From NCBI GenBank assembly GCA_016287975.1, contig JAEEXV010000235.1:1-34392 (forward strand): a DNA stretch of 34,392 bases, given 5' to 3'. The DNA is from Lentisphaeria bacterium. Its GTDB lineage: Bacteria > Verrucomicrobiota > Lentisphaeria > Oligosphaerales > Oligosphaeraceae. A model generated the notes under the pieces. It ran no database searches. It saw only the letters and a program-made list of their open reading frames with translations, and was not told the DNA's origin. Numbering within the stretch: the stretch's first letter is position 1; every line of letters begins with the position of its first letter. Both the position numbers and the translations under genes were made by a program. Shown here piece by piece: positions 8,121 through 15,389 of this stretch.

Positions 8121-9308
8121 ATGAAACGAATGCTCGCCGTCCTGGCCGCGTTCGCGCTGACAACCGCCGCTTTCGCCACCCCCGCCGAGGAGATGCTCAA
8201 GGCCGCTCCAAAGACCGAGGCGGGCCTCGTCGCCATGGCCGACAAGGCGCCCGGCAACAAGCCCGCCCCCGCCGACAACAAGAATGCCAAGCCCACCCTC
8301 GCCCCCGTCGCCTTCGAGGCCCTCATCCTCGCCTATGCGGACGCCAAGGTCGACGCCAAGACCCTGAACCTGACCTACTCCTCCTATCCCGCCGAGGCCT
8401 TCAGTGCCGTCAGCAAGAAATACGCCCTCCCCGACAGCGCCGCCTTCATCCCCCGCCTGCTCGCCCATTCGGATCCGAAGGTGCGCGCCCGCACCGTCCT
8501 GCTGATGGAGGGCTTCCTCTTCGGCACCTCTTCCGCCGCCCGCAAGGCGGGCATCCAGCTGATGGCCGCCGAGAAGGACCCCATCGTCCTCAACGCCCTC
8601 ATCCGCGTCTTCGCCAATGACGGCGCCAAGGACGCCGCCATCGGCAAGTTCCTTGTCGGCTGCCTCTCCCACCCCGATCCGCGGGTGCGCGCCCGCGCGG
8701 TGATCCAGTGCTGCTCCACCTGGAACTCCAAGACCCCGGGCTTCGCCAAGCGCGTCGCCGACATGATGAACACCGAGAAGGACCCCGAGACCCGCAAGGC
8801 CATCCTCGAGCGCGCAGGCCGCCTCGGCAACGAGGGGATCCTCCTGCCCGCCTACAAGACCGCGGCCCAGGACGCCGACCCGCTCGTCCGCTCCTACGTC
8901 GTCTCGGGGCTCCTGCTGTACTGGTGGGACTACCCGTTCCTCAGGGGCAACAGCCAGGAGGCCTACAACCTGACCCTCCAGGTCCTCAAGACCTTCCCTG
9001 GCGTCAAGAATCTGAAGTCCTCCGCCTTCGTCATGTGCAGCAACTTGAAGAACAAGCCTTCTGGCAAGACCTACGACGCCTGGAAGGCCCGCACCGCCGC
9101 CTGGTACAAGCCCGAGGAGGTCCGCGCCGCCCTCCTCCCCATCGTCGAGGACCAGGGCCTCTCCTCCGTGATCCGCGGCTCCGCCATCGACGCCATGATC
9201 ACCCACGGCCTCTCCAAGGCCGACTTCGAGGCCCTGATGGGCAGGCTCGAAGCCGCAGGCGACCGCTACGTCCGCAGTTTCCGCTCGAAGGGCTCAAAGA
9301 TCAAATAG
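8121..9308 (+). CDS. Secreted HEAT-repeat protein
   Basis: A 395-residue protein with a clear Sec signal peptide (MKRMLAVLAAFALTTAAFA, cleavage before TPAEE). The rest is alpha-helical with HEAT-like repeats: paired helices carrying the HSDPKVRARTV (about 115) and HPDPRVRARAV (about 184) elements and further weaker units towards about residue 260. Such repeats usually bind protein partners and have no catalytic residues. AGGAGA precedes the ATG by 8 bases. It starts a three-gene operon with an oxidoreductase and an aldolase, and is preceded by a TATAGT element. A role as a periplasmic or surface scaffold is inference; no specific function is recognised. Confidence 0.8.
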   Translation: MKRMLAVLAAFALTTAAFATPAEEMLKAAPKTEAGLVAMADKAPGNKPAPADNKNAKPTLAPVAFEALILAYADAKVDAKTLNLTYSSYPAEAFSAVSKKYALPDSAAFIPRLLAHSDPKVRARTVLLMEGFLFGTSSAARKAGIQLMAAEKDPIVLNALIRVFANDGAKDAAIGKFLVGCLSHPDPRVRARAVIQCCSTWNSKTPGFAKRVADMMNTEKDPETRKAILERAGRLGNEGILLPAYKTAAQDADPLVRSYVVSGLLLYWWDYPFLRGNSQEAYNLTLQVLKTFPGVKNLKSSAFVMCSNLKNKPSGKTYDAWKARTAAWYKPEEVRAALLPIVEDQGLSSVIRGSAIDAMITHGLSKADFEALMGRLEAAGDRYVRSFRSKGSKIK

Positions 9309-9317
9309 GAGCGCCCC

Positions 9318-10262
9318 ATGCCAGACCTCTCCTCCAGGCACATCCGTCTGGGCATCCTGGGGATGACCGAGGGCAACGGCCATCCCTACAGCTGGAGCGC
9401 GATGTTCAACCGCTTCGACCGCGAGCGGATGCCCCGCGAATGCCCGTTCCCCGTCATCCCGCAGTATCTCGCCCGCGAGGACTATGACACGATGGGCATC
9501 CCCAACGCGTCGATGGACTACATCTGCTGCGACCGCCGCGAGGACGCCGAGCATGTCGCAGGACTCTCCCTCATCCCGAACGTCGTCGACCGCCCCGAGG
9601 AACTCATCGGCAAGGTCGACGCCGTCATCATCGCCACCGACATCGGCTCCGAGCATGTGCGCCGCGCGCGCCCGTTCATCGAGGCGGGCGTGCCGCTCTT
9701 CATCGACAAGCCGCTCTGCGACAACCGCGCCGACCTCGAATATTTCACCTCGCTCTTCGCCTCAGGCTACCCCCTGCTCTCCAGCAGCAGCATGCGCTAC
9801 TGCAAGGAGTTCCAGCCCTACTACCACGGCCGCACCCGCGAACTCGGCGACCTCCGCCTCGTGCAGTTCGGCATGCCCAAGAAGTGGGAGACCTACGGCA
9901 TCCACGCCCTCGAAGCCGTCTACCCCATCTGCGGCCCGGGCTTCGAATCCGTCGTCAACACCGGCACTCCCGAACGCAACATCGTGCACCTCAGGCACCG
10001 CCGCGGCTTCGACGTCCTCATCACCGTCATCCGCGACCTCTACGCGCTGCCGCCGCTCTACATCGGCGGCACCCAGCAATCCGTCACCCTCGCCTGCAAG
10101 GACAGCTACAACAGTTTCCGCGACCAGCTGGTCGCCTTCGTCGATTTCCTCCGCACCGGCCGCAGGCCATTCCCGTGGCAGGAGACCGTCGAACTCATGA
10201 AACTCGTCATCGCGGGCATCGAAAGCCGCGAACAGCACGGCGCCGAAATCAAAATCTGGTAA
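9318..10262 (+). CDS. Gfo/Idh/MocA family oxidoreductase
   Basis: A 314-residue cytoplasmic protein. The Rossmann N-terminus begins at RLGILGMTEGNGH (10-22), a variant of the usual glycine-rich loop. The strand DAVIIATDIGSEHV (101-114) and FIDKPL (128-133) are the NAD(P)-binding hallmarks, with Asp130-Lys131-Pro132 replacing the usual Glu-Lys-Pro. YGIHALEAVYPICG supplies the family's substrate-side His. Members oxidise or reduce sugars, inositols and their acids. It is a little shorter than usual (~350), with a compact C-terminal domain. AGGAG lies before the ATG, 9 bases after the HEAT gene, and the aldolase gene follows 8 bases after its stop. The pairing suggests dehydrogenation of a sugar acid followed by retro-aldol cleavage (inference). 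Confidence 0.88.
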   Translation: MPDLSSRHIRLGILGMTEGNGHPYSWSAMFNRFDRERMPRECPFPVIPQYLAREDYDTMGIPNASMDYICCDRREDAEHVAGLSLIPNVVDRPEELIGKVDAVIIATDIGSEHVRRARPFIEAGVPLFIDKPLCDNRADLEYFTSLFASGYPLLSSSSMRYCKEFQPYYHGRTRELGDLRLVQFGMPKKWETYGIHALEAVYPICGPGFESVVNTGTPERNIVHLRHRRGFDVLITVIRDLYALPPLYIGGTQQSVTLACKDSYNSFRDQLVAFVDFLRTGRRPFPWQETVELMKLVIAGIESREQHGAEIKIW

Positions 10263-10270
10263 AAACGACC

Positions 10271-11047
10271 ATGAACGCACCACGCAGAAGCCGCATCCTC
10301 GACAAAATCCGCGCTGGCAAGAAGGCCATCACCTACAAACTGAACCTCTCCTGCCCCCGCGCCGCCGAAATCGCCGCCCTCGCGGGCTTCGACGGCATCT
10401 GGATCTGCCAGGAGCACGTCCCCACCGACCACGCCACCATGGAGGCGCAGATCCTCGCCGCCAAGGCCCATGACTGCGACACCATCGTCCGCGTCGCCAA
10501 AGGCCCCTACAGCAACTTCATCCGCCCGCTGGAAGCCGACGCCGCCGCCATCATGGTCCCGCACCTCATGAGCCTCGCCGAGGCGCGCGAGATCGCCCAT
10601 ACGACCCGCTTCCGCCCCGTCGGCCTGCGCCCCGTCGACGGCGGCAACGCCGACGGCCTCTACTGCCGCCTCCCCATGACCGAGTATCTGCGCTTCATGA
10701 ACGAGAACCGCCTGGTCATCGTGCAGATCGAGGATCCCGAACCGCTGGCCGAACTCGACGCCATCTGCCAGGTCCCTGGCATCGACATGATCTTCTTCGG
10801 CCCAGGCGACTTCAGCCACGCCATCGGGCACCCTGGCGAATTCGACCACCCCGAAATCCACCGCGTCCGACGGCTCGTCGTCGAAACCGCCCACAAATAC
10901 GGCAAGTTCGCGGGAACCGTCTCCGCACCGTCCCTCGAACAGTGCTATGACGAGGGATTCGACCTCGTCAACTGCGGCGCCGACGTCGCCGCCATCAGCG
11001 CCAACTGCGACGCCATCCTCCAAAAATACGCCGAATACAATCGGTGA
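10271..11047 (+). CDS. HpcH/HpaI family class II aldolase (2-keto-3-deoxy sugar-acid aldolase type)
   Basis: A 258-residue TIM-barrel aldolase, full length for the family. Key residues by family alignment: His49 (base, in CQEHVPTD), Arg74 (VRVAKG), the metal ligands Glu154 (QIEDPEPL) and Asp180 (FFGPGDFS), and the PLEADAAAIMVPH segment (86-98). These enzymes cleave 2-keto-3-deoxy acids to pyruvate and an aldehyde using a divalent metal. The start is ATG 10271, 8 bases after the oxidoreductase stop. Last gene of the operon; an inverted repeat begins 3 bases after the stop. The exact substrate (for example a deoxy-rhamnonate or glucarate) cannot be read from sequence. Confidence 0.9.
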   Translation: MNAPRRSRILDKIRAGKKAITYKLNLSCPRAAEIAALAGFDGIWICQEHVPTDHATMEAQILAAKAHDCDTIVRVAKGPYSNFIRPLEADAAAIMVPHLMSLAEAREIAHTTRFRPVGLRPVDGGNADGLYCRLPMTEYLRFMNENRLVIVQIEDPEPLAELDAICQVPGIDMIFFGPGDFSHAIGHPGEFDHPEIHRVRRLVVETAHKYGKFAGTVSAPSLEQCYDEGFDLVNCGADVAAISANCDAILQKYAEYNR

Positions 11048-11049
11048 AA

Positions 11050-11305
11050 TCCGGACGCTCTGTTCCCCATACGGGTCGGCAATCGCCGCCATTTCCATGC
11101 CCGTAGTTGTTGCCACGGCGTCCTCGCCGTGGCGGTCCGCCGAGCCTGCGGTGACCAATCAGGCTCGCCACAGGGCGCAGCCAAGGCTTCGGAATCGATT
11201 GCCGCCCATTCACCGAGCCGCCACGGCGGGGCCGCCGTGGCAACCATTTTCGGAATCTTCAATCAGGCTATCGCCTACCCTCTTGGGGAACAGAGCGAAT
11301 CCGGA
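11050..11305. repeat. REPIN-like long inverted repeat
   Basis: This 256-base intergenic stretch reads nearly alike on both strands at its ends. TCCGGA..CGCTCTGTTCCCCA at 11050-11069 is mirrored by TGGGGAACAGAGCG..TCCGGA at 11284-11305. Inside each arm is a hairpin of the same sequence type: GCCACGGCG / CGCCGTGGC at 11112-11133 and GCCACGGCGG / CCGCCGTGGC at 11220-11241. The middle is not symmetrical. Two palindromes in inverted orientation with matching outer ends resemble a REPIN or MITE. No transposase lies nearby. It fills the gap between the aldolase and pbpC genes and could end aldolase transcription. Confidence 0.75.
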
Positions 11306-11343
11306 AGATCCAGTCCCCTGGAACCCCGCGCCCCGATTACGAC

Positions 11344-13521
11344 ATGAAGCGAGAGATGAGCACCATCCGCACCATCCTACCCTGGGCGCGGCGGCGGCGC
11401 TGGTGGCTTGCGGCGGCGGGCGCGGCGGGGCTGCTCCTGCTCGCCTGGTGGCTGCTCCTGCGCTGGATGGACGCGCAGGTGGTGCCGCCCGAGGCGGTCG
11501 CGCGCTTCACGCCGTGCGTGCTCTTCTGCGGCGCGGAGGGGGAGCCGCTGGATCTGCATCGCGGGAGCGACGACCGCTGGTGGCTGCCGATTCCCCTGTC
11601 CGAGGTGCCCCCGCAGCTGGTCGAGGATGTCATCGCGGTGGAGGATCTCCGCTTCTACGAGCACGACGGCATCGACTATCATTCCATGATGCGCGCGGTG
11701 TGGCAGCTGCTGACCCATTGGCGCATTGTCTCGGGCGGCTCCACCATCACCATGCAACTCGTGAACCAGTATTGCGGGCACGGGCGCACCATCGGCTACA
11801 AGCTGCGCCAGATGGGGCGCGCCCGAAACTGGGAACGCACCCACACCAAGCACGAAATCCTCGAAGCCTATTTCAACATGCTCCCTTACGGCGGCAAACT
11901 GTACGGCATCGAGGCCGCCAGCCGATACTATTTCGGACGCCCCGCACGCGAACTCAACCGCGCCGAGCAACTCCTGCTCGTGGGACTTCCGCAGAGCCCG
12001 AACCGCTTCCGCCCCGACCTCCACCACGCCAGGGCGCTCTGGCGGCGAGACGTCGTCCTCCATATCCTCCAGCGCGCAGGACGGATGACCCCCGAGGAGG
12101 CGGGCGCCATTCGGCAATTTCCGCTCCGCTACCGCGACTTCAGAATCCCCTGCTGGCCCCACTCCCCCGACCGCGACTTCTTCAGCCTCGTCGCGCAATT
12201 CCACCCAGGACGCACCGAATACCACACCACCCTCCGCCCCGAACTCCAGCGCGTCGTCCGCGAAGAACTGATGCGCGGACGGAATGGCGCCCCTGGCGTC
12301 GCCGACGGCGCGGCCGTCGTCATCGAGACCGCCACGGGACGCGTCCGCGCGCTCGTCGGCTCCCTGCCCGACGGAGACCCCCAGACCGCGGCCATCAACG
12401 CCGCGATCTGCTGGCGCTCTCCTGGCTCCGCCCTCAAGCCGTTCCTGTATGGAGAGGCCCTGAACGGCGGCCTGCTCGTCGCCGCGACGCTGCTGGACGA
12501 CGCGCCCCTGGCGCTTCCTGACTACCGACCAGGCAACTTCGACGGGCGCTTCCGCGGCAAGGTGACCGCGGCGGACGCGCTGGCGGATTCGCTGAACACC
12601 CCTGCGGTGCGGGTGCTGCGCGACCTGGGCGTGAAGCGGATGCTGCGCCTCCTCGCGCCGCTGGGGGTGCTGCCGCCGAGCGCGGAGAAGGATCTGGAGG
12701 CGACGGAACGGCGCGTCGGGCTGGCGCTCGCGGTGGGAGGCCTCGAATCGCAGCTGCTGGCCCTCACCGCCGCGTACGCGGCCCTGGGGCGGCGGCGCGG
12801 ATGCACCTTCCTGGAGCGTGAGCCGCCCCCCGAAATGGGCCGCTACTGGGAGCCAGGCGCCGTCGACATGCTGCTGCAGATGATGCGCACCCATCCACTG
12901 CCAGGCGCCGAAGGCCTGGAGGTCGCCTGGAAAACAGGCACCTCCAACGGGAACCGCGACGCCTGGTGCTTCGCCGTCACCCCCGAATGGACCGTCGGAG
13001 TCTGGTACGGGAACCGACGCGGATCCCCCGCGAAGGCCCTCGTCGGCGGAGAACTGGCCGCGCCCTCCGCAGGACGCATCCAGTCCTTCCTGCACCACGG
13101 CGCGCCCGCGAAGTGGGACGCCGCCCCCGCCACCATCGAGACCACCATGCTCTGCCAGGCCACTGGCCTCGGCGCCACCTTCGCCTGCGACCAGACCCAG
13201 CCTGGCGCCGCCATCGCCGACATCCCGCTGCGGCGCTGCCAGGCCTGCCGCCTCAGGGAGGCCGCCGCCCCCCGCAGAACCAGCCGCCTCCTCGCCCCCG
13301 CCCCAGGAACCTACCAGAGCCGACGCGGCGCCCCCGTGCGATTCATCCTCCGCCTCCAGCCCTCCCCCGCCCATCTCTACCTCAACGGAGAGTATCTCGG
13401 CGAACGCGCCACTGGATCCCCCCTGGAACTGCCTGTCGGCGCCTGGACCATCGCCGTCTGGGGAGGCCCTGGATACGAGGCGACGCGCACGGCCGTCACC
13501 GTCACCCCGCCAGGACGCTGA
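11344..13521 (+). CDS. pbpC: Penicillin-binding protein 1C (bifunctional glycosyltransferase/transpeptidase)
   Basis: A 725-residue class A PBP. A short cytoplasmic N-terminus and one transmembrane helix (about 20-40) precede the GT51 domain, with EDLRFYEHDGID at 100-111 (catalytic Glu100), GGSTITMQL at 131-139 and EILEAYFN at 171-178. The transpeptidase domain has SALK at 362-365 (nucleophile Ser362), SLN at 416-418 and KTG at 530-532. A C-terminal beta domain (about 595-720) is typical of PBP1C and carries Cys604, Cys615, Cys632 and Cys635. It polymerises and may cross-link peptidoglycan at the outer face of the inner membrane. The alpha-2-macroglobulin-like partner often encoded next to pbpC is absent here. 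The start is uncertain between 11344 and the ATG at 11356. No CCGG is seen in 2.2 kb. Confidence 0.93.
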   Translation: MKREMSTIRTILPWARRRRWWLAAAGAAGLLLLAWWLLLRWMDAQVVPPEAVARFTPCVLFCGAEGEPLDLHRGSDDRWWLPIPLSEVPPQLVEDVIAVEDLRFYEHDGIDYHSMMRAVWQLLTHWRIVSGGSTITMQLVNQYCGHGRTIGYKLRQMGRARNWERTHTKHEILEAYFNMLPYGGKLYGIEAASRYYFGRPARELNRAEQLLLVGLPQSPNRFRPDLHHARALWRRDVVLHILQRAGRMTPEEAGAIRQFPLRYRDFRIPCWPHSPDRDFFSLVAQFHPGRTEYHTTLRPELQRVVREELMRGRNGAPGVADGAAVVIETATGRVRALVGSLPDGDPQTAAINAAICWRSPGSALKPFLYGEALNGGLLVAATLLDDAPLALPDYRPGNFDGRFRGKVTAADALADSLNTPAVRVLRDLGVKRMLRLLAPLGVLPPSAEKDLEATERRVGLALAVGGLESQLLALTAAYAALGRRRGCTFLEREPPPEMGRYWEPGAVDMLLQMMRTHPLPGAEGLEVAWKTGTSNGNRDAWCFAVTPEWTVGVWYGNRRGSPAKALVGGELAAPSAGRIQSFLHHGAPAKWDAAPATIETTMLCQATGLGATFACDQTQPGAAIADIPLRRCQACRLREAAAPRRTSRLLAPAPGTYQSRRGAPVRFILRLQPSPAHLYLNGEYLGERATGSPLELPVGAWTIAVWGGPGYEATRTAVTVTPPGR

Positions 13522-13662
13522 AATGCACCGCACCTCGCCTCCATCCCCCCAGATCCCCGCTTTTTTTGCGCCAAACCTCCGTTTTTTCTTTCATGGGCGG
13601 TTGCAAAAAGACGATGACGAATTAAGGTAAGGACAGGATAATAAAGGCCCACTGGTGGCGAT

Positions 13663-13683
13663 GGGGCGCATCCGCTGCGCCCC
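13663..13683 (+). other. Perfect hairpin in the leader of the HPr-like gene
   Basis: GGGGCGCA and TGCGCCCC form an 8-bp stem with a 5-base loop, ending 32 bases before the ATG at 13716. It could be a leader structure controlling translation. A weak promoter candidate lies just upstream (TGACGA at 13615, 16 bases, GATAAT at 13637-13642). The rest of the 194-base gap 13522-13715 holds T-runs near 13561 and 13581 without a GC stem, possibly the end of pbpC transcription. Confidence 0.4.
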
Positions 13684-13715
13684 GCCCACGGCGATGGCGA
13701 TATTCCGACAAAAGC

Positions 13716-15284
13716 ATGATGGAATTGGTTGACAATCAAATATTCAGCAGCCTGCTGCACGACCGCTCGCAGGTGCTGATCTCCAATGGCGCGAAAATCG
13801 TCGCCGAGGGCGCGGAGAACTTCGTGCTCACCCGCCCCCTGCTCAGCCTCATCCTCTCCGAGTCCACGCAACTCGAGGAACTGCTCGACGCGTACGGCGC
13901 CCGCTCCAACCAGGAGTGGTACAGCTTCCGCATGCACGTCGCCATGCTCAAGAACTTCAGCAACGCGGGCTATGAACTGCTGCATCTGCGCCACACCATC
14001 CGCTCCTACGAGTTCCAGACCGCCCACCACGACTTCGAGAACGACACCGAGGGCGCCATCCAGTATGTCGCGGTCTTCCTCTTCTGCTCCCTCAAGCAGT
14101 TGATCGCCGACACCTACCGCTTCCACTGGCTGCCGCCCGAGGAGATGCTCGGCTACGACTTCTCCGAAAACCTGCCCGCGGGGATCCTCCCCAAGAACCG
14201 CACCCTCCCAGGCAAGGGCAGCGCCTCCCAGCTGGTCATCCACCTGGCCACCAGTTTCCTCAACAGCACCGAGGACGCCCGCTTCCTCGACAAGGCCTCC
14301 AAGGCCCACGGCCCGCAGTGGCGCGGCCTTGACTTCGACCTGCTCTCCGAGGCCTCCATCCGCGCCCTCGAAGGGAAGTTCCACAACCTCCAGTCCATCT
14401 ACGACACCTACGTCTCCTACAGCAACGTCGAGGACAACGACAACTCCCTGCGCCGCCTCCGCGGCCACATCAGCGTCGTCCTCCATCTGCTCAAGGTCAC
14501 CACCACCTTCATCCATTTCTACGAGCGCCACATCTGCATCCAGGGCGACGACCTCTTCTGCCACAAGCACTGCGTCCTCCAAAGCGACTGGTACCTGGAG
14601 ATCATCACCCACTACCTGTGCCGCTACAGCTACGAGTTCCTCAGCAGCGCGCGCGACCTCTGCCAGCAGATGCTCAAGCACTACGCCGTCGTCGAGACCA
14701 TCGAGGTCTCCACCCCGCCCTTCTTCGGCTTCCATGTGCGCCCGTCCACCCTCATCTCCTCCATCGTCCGACACTATGGCAGCGAGGTCAAGATGCTGCT
14801 GGACAAGGAATACGACGCCTCCGTCCCGATGAACCTCTTCCTCGCCAACGAGTGGATCAACCAGCTCAAGCGAAAATACGTCTACGAGGAACTCGCCAAG
14901 ATCGACGACGAGCTCAAGACCTGCCAGGCGGGACTCGACGCGGGCGAACTCACCCACGCCGACGCCGTCCGCCGCATCATCCGCTCCCTCGCCAACCGAA
15001 ACGTGATCCGCGTGCTCGTCTACCCCCTCGACGTCGAACCCCTCATCAAGGCCGCCGCCGCCCCCACCCTCCTGGAACTCATGCAGACTGTCATCGCCAG
15101 CCTGCACGCCCAGCGGGCACTCAGCATCATATTCTCCACCAAGGTCAAGTTCCGCGGCGACGTGCGCATCCTCAACGACATCCGCGTCCTCGCCGAGAAC
15201 GGCTACGGCGAAAACGAGCACGGCGACAACATCCCCCTCCCCCCCGAGCTCGCCTATCTCAACCACTTCCGCCCCGCGAACTGA
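13716..15284 (+). CDS. Uncharacterised 522-residue protein with an interrupted HPr-like domain
   Basis: No whole-protein family is recognised. Residues 1-320 are mainly helical, with no signal peptide or membrane segment. At 325-378 the chain reads like the first half of the PTS phosphocarrier HPr: a strand, then GFHVRPST with His340, Arg342 and Pro343 where HPr has its active His15 loop, a helix to 354, and ASVPMNLFLA with Ser369 where HPr has the regulatory Ser46. The His-to-Ser spacing is 29, against 31 in HPr. About 50 charged helical residues (379-428) then intervene before NVIRVLVYPLD and LLELMQTVIASL, which fit the last HPr strand and helix. No PTS enzymes are encoded in the window. 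A role as a phospho-relay or phosphate-sensing protein is inference. The start may be 13716 or 13719; no Shine-Dalgarno is clear. Confidence 0.7.
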   Translation: MMELVDNQIFSSLLHDRSQVLISNGAKIVAEGAENFVLTRPLLSLILSESTQLEELLDAYGARSNQEWYSFRMHVAMLKNFSNAGYELLHLRHTIRSYEFQTAHHDFENDTEGAIQYVAVFLFCSLKQLIADTYRFHWLPPEEMLGYDFSENLPAGILPKNRTLPGKGSASQLVIHLATSFLNSTEDARFLDKASKAHGPQWRGLDFDLLSEASIRALEGKFHNLQSIYDTYVSYSNVEDNDNSLRRLRGHISVVLHLLKVTTTFIHFYERHICIQGDDLFCHKHCVLQSDWYLEIITHYLCRYSYEFLSSARDLCQQMLKHYAVVETIEVSTPPFFGFHVRPSTLISSIVRHYGSEVKMLLDKEYDASVPMNLFLANEWINQLKRKYVYEELAKIDDELKTCQAGLDAGELTHADAVRRIIRSLANRNVIRVLVYPLDVEPLIKAAAAPTLLELMQTVIASLHAQRALSIIFSTKVKFRGDVRILNDIRVLAENGYGENEHGDNIPLPPELAYLNHFRPAN

Positions 15285-15319
15285 AGCGCAAAGGGGCGAG
15301 AACTCCAATATGCCCGGCC

Positions 15320-15381
15320 ATTCCGGATTATCCGGGGCTTCCGGATTTTCCGGGTTATCCGGGGTTTCCGGGTTTTTCCGG
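15320..15381. repeat. 9-base-period minisatellite (TTCCGGATT-type)
   Basis: About seven tandem 9-base units follow one another (TTCCGGATT, ATCCGGGGC, TTCCGGATT, TTCCGGGTT, ATCCGGGGT, TTCCGGGTT and a remnant). They lie in the 105-base gap between two convergent genes. Units are partly palindromic (CCGGATTATCCGG) and end in a T-run, so transcripts from either side could fold here. It is rich in CCGG, which the upstream gene lacks. Confidence 0.85.
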
Positions 15382-15389
15382 CAGACCGC

